Part shown: positions 29,861 to 38,883 of the stretch, piece by piece
Numbering within the stretch: position 1 is the stretch's first letter
How the letters are laid out: the number at the start of each line of letters is the position of its first letter
Assembly: GCA_958430865.1 (NCBI GenBank)
Contig: CAUDNR010003335.1
Coordinates: 114,754 to 153,636, forward strand
DNA: 38,883 nucleotides
DNA from: Entrophospora sp. SA101
Taxonomy: Eukaryota; Glomeromycota; Glomeromycetes; Entrophosporales; Entrophosporaceae
Reading direction: 5' to 3'
Translations under genes and position numbers: made by a program
Notes under the pieces: generated by a model
What the model saw: only the letters and a program-made list of their open reading frames with translations
The model's database searches: none
Told to the model about the DNA's origin: nothing

Positions 29861-30262
29861 AGGTGTCTTTAAACTGAATATTCAAATATTCATCTGAATA
29901 TAGTTAAATGATTAACATCACTAGACCTTATTTACATATATTAATATAAAATATTTTTGTCTCATAAAAATAATAAATAAATAAATCATTTTAAATATAT
30001 AATAGCCCAAAAACTGTACAACAACAAATTATTGAATGTGCATATTTGACATCCAAATTTCAAAATGAAAAAAAAAAGACAATTGTGGAAAGATATTACC
30101 TTTATAATATAATATCACTATTAATATAATCAATTAATTTCACACTGTTAAATTTAATCAATCAATTATCTATAATTTCATTTCTCAAGACATTTATCAC
30201 AACTATAGTAGCTGAATAAATAAAATAAAATAATAAAATAATTTAAAATGACAAGACTTAAC
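29861..30262. other. Intergenic, no gene seen
   Basis: AT-rich spacer between the convergent histidine kinase relic (plus strand) and the kinase locus (minus strand). No third-copy HAMP or kinase catalytic sequence was found here. Confidence 0.55.
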
Positions 30263-31828
30263 TTATTCAAATAATTCATATGGTATAGCTAATTCAATTT
30301 GTGTAGAATCTACAATAGTTAATTCAATTTGTTTAGAATCTGCAAAATATTTATCACAAGAGTGGATATCAATAAATAAAATTTTAAAAATTAATAAAAA
30401 ACAAAAATAATCAATCAATGATTAAATGTTAATAATTACCATTATTATTACCAATAATTGTCACTTTATTGGAATTCACAGGTTGGGGAAGGTTTGTAAA
30501 TTTTAATAATCTGCTAGTGTAAATAGCATTTGGATGAAATGGAATAATTGTTGATGGATCAAATTTTATTTCATTCATTTTCTTAAATTTTTCAAGTGAA
30601 CTATACCAAGAATCAACAATCTTAAAAGCTCCTTCAGCAGTTGGACGTTTATTTGGATTAGCATCCATGCATCTGAATGCTAGTTCGATATAGGGTTTTG
30701 GTGTGTTGTTTGAAAATCCAGGTCTTACACCTTCACATATTTTCATTGCAAGATATACATCATGTGCCAAATTATTAAAAGGTTGTTGACCAGTTGATAT
30801 TACAGACATCAGAACTCCAAAACTATATATATCTGATGCCATTGTATATGGCTTCTCCCTTAAAACTTCCGGTGCAACATATGGTAGTACTCCAAATATA
30901 CCACTTTTGTTTGATGTTTGACTAACTGGACGTGATAATCCTAAGTCAGCAATAAATGAATTCCATTTATTCCTTTAAAGAATATTACCACTATGGAAAT
31001 CATGATGAATAATTTTTTCTTTATGAATATCTTTTAACCCAGTAATAATTTGATGGAGAATATCAATTTTGTCCTCCCATTTTAAATTTTTAAAATCTTT
31101 AGTTAAATATCTTGAAGACTTCCATCTTCTATATGACTCATTACAAATATATATTCTTTTGTAATTGGATCTTGTGATAATCCATAAATATGAATTATAT
31201 CTTTTTTATCATGAAATTTTGTATAATTTTCGAACTGAAATAACAAATAAAACAATAATAATCAATATTATTTTAAAAAATTTGAAGTAAATAGAAAAAT
31301 AAAATAATTTACCTCATTAAGATATTCATTAGAAATATTCTGTGAATTATGTAGTTTTTTTAATGCCACATCCCTATCTTTACCGATTTTTCCATTGCTA
31401 TGTTTCTCACCATTTAACCAAGTAGCTTTGTATATAGTTGCAAACCCACCTTTACCTATCTGTTCAACACTTGTTAAATCATTATAAGGAATCCATTGAA
31501 GATAATAATAATTATCATAACTTGTTGCTTTAAGTTGTGTGCTTTTAATCAACTCATCTAATGTTTTATTGCCACTAGTCCATCCTTCAGTTAATATCTT
31601 TGGATCACATGATTGACACCATGCCTCACCAGTATTATATCCGTTGCAAGTTGGACATTTCCCATGCCTTTCATTCCTTTTTTTTGAATATTGATCATAA
31701 TAATTTTGAAGACCTCCAACTTCCATGGAATCCATTACAAAGATATATTCTTTTGTAGCTGAATCTTGTGTTAATCCATAAATTTTATTTATAAATTCTT
31801 TACCATGAAATATAGCATAATTTCTGAA
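30263..31828 (-). pseudogene. Rhizophagus-type protein kinase, third zinc-ribbon/N-lobe unit plus the only C-lobe
   Basis: Pieces are 31313-31828, 30440-31235 and 30263-30339. The first exon starts with linker and hinge text (FRNYAIFHGKEF, IYGLTQDSATKEYIFVMDS) that continues in frame from the preceding unit. It then has a zinc ribbon (KCPTCNGYN..WCQSCDPKILTEGW), the family linker LDELIKSTQLKA, a Gly loop GKGGFATIYKA and the lysine VALKKL. The C-lobe has IIHHDFHSGNIL, an IADLGLS in place of DFG, APEVL, SDIYSFGVLM and PNKRPTA. Two lesions are seen: a frameshift near 31105-31118 (GSLQ / RYLTKDFKNLKWED) and a TAA at 30975-30977 after SGNIL. The first in-frame ATG inside is at about 31735, so an annotator might start a gene there. 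The end DSKQIELTIVDSTQIELA is repetitive. Confidence 0.75.
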
Positions 31829-31904
31829 CTAAAAAAATATATATTGAAATCCAAAACAATATTTAAAAATTTGAAATAAATAGAAAAATAAATAATTTAT
31901 ATAC

Positions 31905-32331
31905 CTCATGAAGAAATTCATCAGAAATATCCTGTGAATTGCGTAGTTTTTTTAATGCCACATTCATATCTTTACTGGTTCTTTCATTATGATAGTTTGC
32001 AGTTTTCTCACCATTTAACCAAGTAGCTTTGTATATAGTTGCAAAACCACTTTCATCTATCTTTTCAATATTTGTTAAATCATTATAAGGAATCCATTGA
32101 AGATGATCACTATAATGATACTTGGTTGATTTAAGCTGTGTACTTTTAATCAATTCATCCAATGTTTCATTGCCACTAGTCCATCCTTTAGTTAATAATT
32201 TTGGATTGCATGATTGACACCATGCCCAATCAGTATTATATCTATTGCAGGTTGGACATTTTCCATATTCTTCTTTTCTAATATATGGATCTTCATAATT
32301 TTGAAGACTTCCATCTTTAATAATTTTTGAA
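31905..32331 (-). pseudogene. Kinase locus, second zinc-ribbon/N-lobe unit
   Basis: The readable text is DGSLQNYEDPYIRKEEYG, then KCPTCNRYNTDWAWCQSCNP, LDELIKSTQLKST, IPYNDLTNIEKIDESGFATIY and VALKKLRNSQDIS. It ends at a GAG|GTATAT donor that splices in frame to 31828. The Gly loop is degenerate (DESGF). The acceptor at its 5' side (caatag, 32332-32333) joins the first unit out of frame (FKNY then stop). About 138 nt of the linker present between units two and three are missing here. The unit has no catalytic loop or activation segment of its own. Confidence 0.72.
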
Positions 32332-32373
32332 CTATTGAAATTCAGAAAATAAATGGGGAATAAAATAATTTAC

Positions 32374-32790
32374 CTCATTAAGAAATTCATCAGAAATATT
32401 CTGTGAATTATGTGGTTTTTTTAATGCCACAATCCTATCATTATTATCATTTCTATTATTTATACGTTTATTACCATTTAACCAAATAGCTTTGTATATA
32501 GTTGCAAAACCACCTTCACCTATCTTTTCAATATTTGTTAAACCATTATAAGGAATCCATTGAAGATATTTACTATTATCATACTTAATTGCTTTAAGTT
32601 GTGTGCTTTTAATCAACTCATCTAATGCTTCATTGCCACTAGTCCATCCTTCAGTTAATAGCTTTGGATTACATGAGTTACACCATGAATAATTAGTATT
32701 ATATCTATTGCAAGTTGGACATTTTCCATAACATCCTTTTCTTTCCTTTGAATATTCATCATCATCATTTTTGTCAGTAGAAGTATCCAT
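32374..32790 (-). CDS. Kinase locus, first zinc-ribbon/N-lobe unit (5' exon, gene truncated in effect)
   Basis: ATG 32790 opens an acidic leader (MDTSTDKNDDDEYSKERKG). A CPTCN..WCNSC zinc ribbon (~22-45) follows, then LDELIKSTQLKA, YLQWIPYNGLTNIEKIGEGG, FATIYKAIW and VALKKPHNSQNIS, up to GAG|GTAAAT. The Gly loop (GEGGFATIY) and ATP-binding lysine are the best preserved of the three units. Splicing to the next acceptor leads to a stop after four residues; reading into the intron adds about a dozen residues. Either way the product is an N-lobe without a catalytic loop. It may be the start of an ancestral full kinase whose downstream exons became duplicated. Confidence 0.7.
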
Positions 32791-33219
32791 CTTTGTTTTT
32801 TTAATAATTTGCCAAAAAAAAAAAATTTTTTTTCTAAAAAGAACTCAACTATATTAGCATTTAAATATTGGTCGATTTTATGATTTGTGCACTGAATTAC
32901 GCAATTCGGCATTACGTAACAAATTTGCCGCGATATCCCAAAGTTATGTAATTATTTATGGCAATAGATATTAATATTCATTTTGTTTTATCCGAATTAT
33001 TCAAATTATTCATTTTATTCATTTTATTCATTTATTCGAATTATTCATTTTATTTGTTTATTCAAATAGAAACTCAAAGTTGAGCATGCTAGAGTAAAAT
33101 TTGAATTTTCAAGTTCGAGCTGAGTTCAAGAAAATAGGCCCTTAAATTGTTTTTTAGATAATATAAAAAGATTGCATACCCAAGATCTCTTGGATCAAAA
33201 AATTAATATAAAAGACAAC

Positions 33220-33272
33220 AAGCATGCGAATCGAACTTCAGACAAGGGATAAATTACCAACCTCACTCATAG
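33220..33272 (-). other. tRNA-like box A/box B pattern (relic)
   Basis: Read on the minus strand, gtgaggttggtaattt resembles a D-arm/box A, and gaagttcgattcgc resembles a T-loop/box B about 20 nt later. The spacing is shorter than in a real tRNA, and no complete cloverleaf could be built by eye. A tRNA fragment or a tRNA-derived SINE head is possible. Confidence 0.3.
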
Positions 33273-33756
33273 TTTCGAGAAGAACACCCTCATCGAAGCA
33301 ATATGAAATATTTTTAACATTATGAATTAAATATATTACTTACTGTATTTAATTAAAAATATTTAATTAATTTATCCAGCAAAATATAGAGTTGTTACAC
33401 AATCATCAATTGCTTTTTTTCGTCATTAACGAATTCCCCTTCTTTTTCAATATTAAAATCATCATTACCGCACTTCAAGTAAAGAAGACTTGTATATTTG
33501 AGTTTTCTTTTTTCCGTGAAAACATCTAAAAGTATGAAAATGGAAAAGAATTCCCTATATAATAATAACTGAACGGGAACAATTTTGAATATCACAGTAT
33601 CGCGAATTTAAAAGTTGAGGGTGGTCAATCGTTAGATAAACTGACCAAGTTGTATGCTAATAACATTTATTAATATTAATATTAACAAATTAATAATCAT
33701 AAGTTATATGAAAGTTTTTTAAAAGTCATTAATATAATAATAAATAAAAAATTAAA

Positions 33757-33822
33757 CGGAATGTGCGTAATTGTGATGGTTATCACAAATCATCTACTAG
33801 ACTGGGTTTGAATTACACGTCA
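33757..33822 (+). other. tRNA-like box A/box B pattern (relic)
   Basis: gtaattgtgatggttatcac is close to the D-arm of valine-type tRNAs. It is followed about 30 nt later by actgggtttgaattac, a decayed box B. The acceptor stem does not pair convincingly. Most likely a tRNA fossil or SINE head. Confidence 0.35.
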
Positions 33823-34310
33823 AGCTCTCCGGCTCCAGTTCGAGAGTTTACATAGCAGTCGTCGTCGTCGTCATATGAATTACTATATTAATACGAAATT
33901 TCTCGTCTTATTTTAATATAAATTAAGATGCATAAAGTACCTCTCGATCTTAATAATCTATCAAGAAGTCATGACTGGATTATCGAATGATTATTTAATG
34001 GCTATGTATAAATTAGTAATGCTTGAACCTGATAATGCATTATTAATTAAGGTTCAGCCAGTTAATCTTAACGATGGTCTCTAAAAAAAGTCATTCCTAT
34101 GAAGTTTATTAGTATTGATTATTTACAAAGATTCAACACATAATATTCATTCTACTCGGGGAATGAAGTTCTCCTTGAAATTGAATTGTTAAAAATTAAG
34201 GATTAATTTAAAAAAGCAAATTTAGTAATAGAGTTTTTAATGATGATTGTAATCTATATTATATATATCTTAAATGTAAAGACTATAAAGAAGAAAACAT
34301 TTTTATATAA

Positions 34311-36598
34311 TTAATAAGTCATCTTAATTTTCTCCAAGGTTTCCTGGAGCGTTTCTAACAATTCATTAAATCTTCTTATTTTACCCAAATAACCTTGTTC
34401 GTGACTAGAATCTAATAATTCATCGCCGCTACGTAATATTATATTTGTAATGATACCCACAAGCCTACCCTAAATAAAATATGGAAATAAAGAAGTTAGA
34501 CTGATTATTATCATAATTGTATGTTTCTTCCAAAGCTTACCACATTTAGGTCATTGCGGTTACTATCTTCCGCATTAGCGACATTCTTTAATAGAAAAAG
34601 TTCTCTAAATATTTCGATATTAGAAAGGAAAACATGTAATTTTTCACATTTCTGTAAAAAAATTTTAATTAATATAAATAATAAATAATAAATGAATGAA
34701 TCTATGTATGTATGTAATTGACCTTTCTTTCTTCTTCTTCATTCCTAAACGATTCTCTTTCCTTGCTCATATCCATACAAACGTTATGATGATTTTCTTT
34801 GACTTCTAATAACTCATTTTCTATTTTATTAATTCTTGATCTTGTTTGATCTAGTGCTTCTTGTAGTTTTAAGTGTTTCTCAAAAAGATCGTACTATATA
34901 AAAAAAGGATACTTGAATAAAAGAAATAAATAATTTTTAAAGATAATGCGAATTGAACCAACTTTTTTTTTAAATGCCTTTTCAACTTGTTCCTTTAAAT
35001 GAATAGCTTTATTTTTGAAAAAATCATTTTCCAATTCATTTCTTTTAAAATGATATAAAAATCAAATTAACTAATATTTCCAAATATCATTTATATATCA
35101 TATATAGGCGGTAACTTACATAAACTCGTCCATTGTTATGTTTAGAATATTATGTATAACTTTGATATCATTTACAACAAGTTTTTGTGTTATTGAATCA
35201 GGAATAACATTTGACTTTTTTAAAATCGAAATCATATAAAATCATTTAGTCTTGAAAAATACATAGATAACATATTGTATTTTTAACTACCTTTTTATAT
35301 TCTGAATCTAAATTGATGGTTGAATTATGTGGTATTATTTTTTCATTTGATCCTGGTAAATCATTTGCCATTTCATCTTTAATAATAATAATATTTTTGC
35401 TAATTGTATCTATTTCATCTTGATTAAATATTACATTAGGACGTAAAACTAATTCCCCAAAAATCAAAATAATTAATTATAATAAAGTCAACACCTTTTT
35501 TAAAATTAATCAAAGATTGCCACCATTACCACTTTTATTATCCAAAGGCGAATTCATAATCCCTTCTTTCTTGTGAAATCTTGGAGATACGTTGTATGAT
35601 AATTGCTCTAAATTAATGCTATCACCATCGTAATCACAATCATCGTCATCATTATCAATGATTAAATTAGTTGTGGTGAGTATATTTTGTTGATCTGGTG
35701 ACGATGATGATGAATCAGCCAACGACATTGTAGATGATGACAATGAATCGGCCAATGACATTGTAGACGATGACGATGAATCAACTAATGACATTGTGGA
35801 AGATGATAATGGATCAACTAATGACATTGTGGAAGATGATGACGGATCATAAGCTGTATCATAGATGATAGAAGACATGGGCGTTGAATAATTTGCTTGT
35901 GCTGCAACTGATTCTGGTCGTTTTATTTTAATCATTTGTGCCTTTGGTGTTATTGACCCATCAAGATCCTTTGGAACTTCAATGTTTAAAGAGAATATGC
36001 TGCTGCTAGATTGACTTCTGTCAAATTTATTTGATTCTCTTTGATTTTCGTTGATTTTATCAACCTGATTTTTATTTTGCGAAGAAATTTTTGCAGATGA
36101 TGGATTTTTTGATTGTTTTTGATTACTCAACTCTTCTTCTTCTTCTTCTTCTTCTTCTTCTTCTTCTTCTTCTTCTTCTTCTTCTTCTTCGCCGTCATCA
36201 ATATTAATAATATTAGATACATTTCTTTCTTGAAGTACTTGTTTTGAGTTAGTTGCTCTTTTAGTTATTAAACTTTTGAAATTCTCTGATTTTACTGAAT
36301 CTGATCCGGGCGATTTTTGTTGTTGTTTGATGGTTTTAGGTGCATGAAATATTGAATATTGAATTTGTTGATTAGTTTCGTATTTTCGTTCTTTGTTATT
36401 TGTGTTTTTGGTTGATGAATCTAAAAGTCCTGGTGATTTTACTGTATTGTTCTGATGTATTCTAAAATTATTATCAGGTAATTAATTATATATTATATAT
36501 ATGCAAGAAGAATATAACAAAAAAATGCACCTTGGACTTTTTTTTGATTTTGTATTAATTTTAAGATAATTTTTATTATATTGGTTACTATTGATCAT
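34311..36598 (-). CDS. Unidentified Ser-rich, acidic, coiled-coil protein
   Basis: Eight exons (36531-36598, 35530-36461, 35291-35448, 35120-35214, 34963-35041, 34723-34893, 34541-34651, 34311-34469) join in one frame of about 590 aa. Residues 1-100 are basic and Asn/Gln/Lys-rich. A run of about twenty Glu follows (~112-131). Then comes a Ser-rich part with four 11-residue repeats of the type DxSSSSTMSLx, an Asp cluster (DNDDDDCDYDGD), and from ~390 a helical, heptad-like region (LFEKHLKLQEALDQTRSRI, NKIENELLEVKEN). It ends in a compact domain (GRLVGIITNIILRSGDELLD, LGKIRRFNELLETLQETLEKI). The disordered head, coiled coil and small C-terminal domain recall kinetochore or septin-type scaffolds, but no family was recognised. 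The acceptor of exon 4 is AAAG. Confidence 0.75.
35699..35850 (-). repeat. 33-bp coding tandem repeat (four units)
   Basis: On the coding strand each unit encodes an 11-residue (D)xSSSSTMSL(V/A) block. The units alternate as SSSSTMSL and PLSSSTMSL, or SLSSSTMSL. They differ by few substitutions, so they arose by recent duplication inside the coiled-coil gene. Confidence 0.85.
36132..36190. repeat. (TTC)n microsatellite encoding poly-Glu
   Basis: About twenty uninterrupted ttc units on the + strand read as GAA (Glu) in the coiled-coil gene. A length change by whole units would keep the frame. Confidence 0.92.
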
Positions 36599-36775
36599 AT
36601 TATGGAGAATTTGTGAATTTGTTTAAAAAACACGTTATTTATATTTTTTAAATATCACGTATATTTATTTAAAAAGCATTTTAGCATATTAACTATGGTG
36701 CGCGTCCTCCTAATGCTGCGCCACAAAGTCAAAATTTTTATTTATTTATTCTTCAAAAGAAACATTTTCTGGAAT

Positions 36776-37153
36776 GGACACCAGTTAATACTTTACGGTA
36801 AGCAATAAATCTCAAGAATGCCCTGCATACTTATATATTTGTTCTAATGATAAGATCCAAGTGCTTCTGAAACGGATTTTCCGGTTCTTTAAAAGTATAA
36901 TTACAGTTATTCCATGTGTATTTGTTTTTTGATGTTTCCAGAAACATTCAATGAAGTTAAGTTTGCAGTGAAACTTTGGAAAAAACTTTATGTCTATGCC
37001 TTTTTGAATTAAAGGGTACCGGAAAGCAAAATCTGGTTGTAAATATAGATACGTACAACACAATAATCTTCTCTTGTTGATGGATGAATGTTTTTTACAG
37101 TCGGTACATATATGGACGATTTTTCTGTCAGTTATACGTTTTGAACGCGACAT
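36776..37153 (-). pseudogene. DDE-type transposase remnant
   Basis: A frame from ATG 37153 reads LLCCTYLYLQPDFAFRYP, then IKFFPKFHCKLNFIECFWK, which matches the 'FYPKFHCELNFIExxW' signature of DDE endonuclease transposases abundant in this fungal group. The frame then shifts (NCNYTF is visible in another frame), and the end reads KYAGHS then a stop, with RFIAYRKVLTG in a third frame near 36780-36820. At least two frameshifts are present and the N-terminal catalytic Asp region is missing, so it is inactive. Confidence 0.75.
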
Positions 37154-37674
37154 TTTCTGCAGATCAATGGGGAAGAAAATTTTCTGAAAATTTTCTGGTG
37201 AATTCGAATTGAATCCGTGTAGCCATTGCTATCAAAATTTGAAGCAAGTTGTTAATAAAACCGAAATCATTTCAACATTAGTAAATTTTGACTTTATATT
37301 TATTCATATATTAATATGTAGAAATTTGTTTGTTGCAAGCAAAAGTAAATATGAATGTTCAAATAATTACTTGCGTATTATAAATATTTACACAGTAATA
37401 GTTTTGTCCACTTAAGTATGTCTTTTATAGTAAAATCATTTATTTTAAAAATAAGTATAATAAATAAACAGATGTTAAAATTTATCTTTTGCATTTATTC
37501 CCTACATAAATAATGATTAAATTAAAAGGTGTTTTATTTCTGGCTTTATTCATTTAATTATTTATCATGGTGGTTTTATTAATATATAGGTTAAGAGAAA
37601 AGAAAAATTTATATGCATAAATAAATAAGATGTTGCAAAATTTCATTTATTTATTTATTTAACAAATACTAATA
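37154..37674. other. AT-rich stretch without a gene
   Basis: It lies between the transposase remnant and an acidic fragment. The 68-codon plus-strand frame at 37209-37415 has no recognisable content. Tracts of tttattta occur near its right end. Confidence 0.5.
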
Positions 37675-37900
37675 TCAAATATCAAGTATGCTTGATGGAT
37701 CAAAATCTAAATCATCTTCAACAATTATTTGCTGTTCATCAATAAATTGGTTTACACTACTATTAATCTCAGAATTAAATAAATCTATATCAATATTAAT
37801 ATAGTCTTCAATTGATAATCTTGTTTGGTTGTTATTGCAGCATCTTCATTATTTTCAACATCATCAACTTCAATTTCTTCATTATTTTCATCATAATAAA
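37675..37900 (-). pseudogene. Acidic C-terminal coding fragment with a frameshift
   Basis: On the minus strand one frame reads YDENNEEIEVDDVENNEDAA and ITTKQ. After a shift near 37830 another reads RLSIEDYINIDIDLFNSEIN, then FIDEQQIIVEDDLDFDPSSI and LDI before TGA (37675-37677). This looks like the acidic tail of a protein, possibly a transposon-encoded one, but no domain is identifiable. Confidence 0.4.
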
Positions 37901-37930
37901 TAAATAATACGACGATTGATCAGTAGATCT

Positions 37931-38290
37931 ATGAAGCTTGCTTTTGACCCTTTACTTTGATCACTCCTATACAAGCTATTTGAATAATTGGTAAACATTT
38001 ATTTTGCAAACTTGATTTGCTAGCTTCGTAGATTTTGTCCTAAACACTTTGATCACGCCTATATAAACTATTGAATAATTGATAAAAATGTTTGTTAGTA
38101 TATTTTACAAAACTTCCTTTGAAAACTTGTCCCTAACACTTACTTTGATCACGCCTATACAAACTATTGAATAATTGGTAAACGTTCGTTTCACAAAACT
38201 TTCTTTGCAAGCTTCGTAGATTTTGTCCTTGACGCTCACTGTGATTACTCTTATACAAATTATTGAATTAATTGATAAAACATTCATCAA
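37931..38290. repeat. Tandem repeat, about four units of ~92-96 bp
   Basis: The anchor ctttgatcacgcctat (variants tcactcctat, gattactcttat) recurs at about 37955, 38047, 38143 and 38239, spaced 92, 96 and 96 nt. Each is followed by acaaactattgaataatt and gataaa or ggtaaac. Between anchors, aaacttcctttg or aagcttcgtagattttgtcc recurs. The units are diverged, and the first is the most truncated. Confidence 0.85.
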
Positions 38291-38883
38291 GTATTATATT
38301 ATTAATAAAATCATAATAAATATGGATTATACATTGTAAAAACTAAGGTTTGTTATACTCACTAAAGTGTATAGTGAGATCTATTTGTTCAACTTTAATC
38401 TGAAATCTTCCAAACCTAAAAGGTTTTTGTAATTGAAATTAAAAAATAAAACCAAGTTTGTATTCATTAATTATAAAACAAAAGTGAAAATTCTACCATA
38501 AAGAAGTGACTCGCATTTTATTTGTGTAATTTTGATCATTAAAACATTTAAAAATAGAATTTTTTAAAAACAACTATAGATGAGTTGAGGGATGGTAGAA
38601 GTCAATAACAAGATAGCAATATATCTCCACCTACTCTACATACACTATACCTATTCTTCATGGAAGTTATATCAAATTTCCTTTTACTTTAAACAAAAAC
38701 GTGGGAGTTTCCTGTAATTTTACTTGGTATTTTTGAAATAATTAATATAATTAATACATTATTTTGTAATATAATTCAGTCAGGGTTTTTACCAAATTTG
38801 GAAATCGATTCTAGAATGATCTACATAATTTTAATAGGCTCTTGTGCATTCATTTCCGTTGTAAAAACTTATGTTTCATGTGA
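38291..38883. other. Right end of window, no gene seen
   Basis: AT-rich sequence with no frame of note on either strand and no further copy of the tandem repeat. Confidence 0.5.

Larger units (their letters stand above)
32791..34310. other. Gene-poor region with two tRNA-like relics
   Basis: No protein gene is supported; the 66-codon minus frame at 33395-33595 is featureless. The stretch holds (att)n-type AT sequence around 33000-33060, two tRNA-like patterns (described separately) and a small (gtc)5 tract at 33858-33872. Confidence 0.5.

Overview
The window looks like nuclear DNA of an arbuscular mycorrhizal fungus, most likely Rhizophagus or a close relative. The DNA is very AT-rich. The genes are cut by many short introns, mostly 60-100 nt with GT..AG ends. 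The housekeeping proteins are fungal in type. A protein-kinase family with the phrases 'LDELIKSTQLKA', 'YLQWIPYN' and 'GGFATIYKA' matches the lineage-expanded kinases I know from Rhizophagus. No database search was possible, so the organism call is an inference.

Layout, left to right. A 198-bp foldback element (397-594) lies upstream of an NRP1-like RNA-binding gene that combines an exonuclease-like domain, an RRM and five RanBP2 zinc fingers (1262-3512, +). A degraded gene of a nuclease-like family follows (4559-5459). Its probable 3' end (6205-6405) is separated from the body by a degenerate tandem array. Then comes a block of intact housekeeping genes: a GGA-type VHS-GAT clathrin adaptor (6726-9195, +), cytochrome c heme lyase (10744-11726, +), the SAGA subunit ADA3/NGG1 (11879-14329, +), the spliceosomal DEAD-box helicase PRP5/DDX46 (14776-19612, -), the DNA polymerase delta small subunit (19940-21989, -) and ARF1 (23261-24032, -).

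Right of ARF1 the character changes. There is a hAT transposase remnant (24785-24943), a broken multi-HAMP piece of a group III hybrid histidine kinase that stops before its catalytic part (27280-29860), and a kinase locus in which the zinc-ribbon plus N-lobe exons were tandemly triplicated in front of a single damaged C-lobe (30263-32790, -). An unidentified coiled-coil protein gene follows (34311-36598, -), then a DDE transposase remnant (36776-37153), an acidic reading-frame fragment (37675-37900) and a ~96-bp tandem repeat (37931-38290).

The housekeeping genes act in unrelated processes: Golgi traffic (GGA adaptor and ARF1, which are functional partners by family knowledge), mitochondrial cytochrome c maturation, transcription, splicing and replication. 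They are not an operon. No CRISPR array, rRNA gene, intact tRNA gene or obvious new multi-gene system was seen. The most unusual items are the triplicated kinase N-lobe exons, the HAMP-only kinase relic, the exonuclease-like domain with an altered first metal-binding residue, and a GC-AG intron in the polymerase delta subunit gene. Exon limits were worked out by hand from reading frame, splice consensus and protein family continuity.
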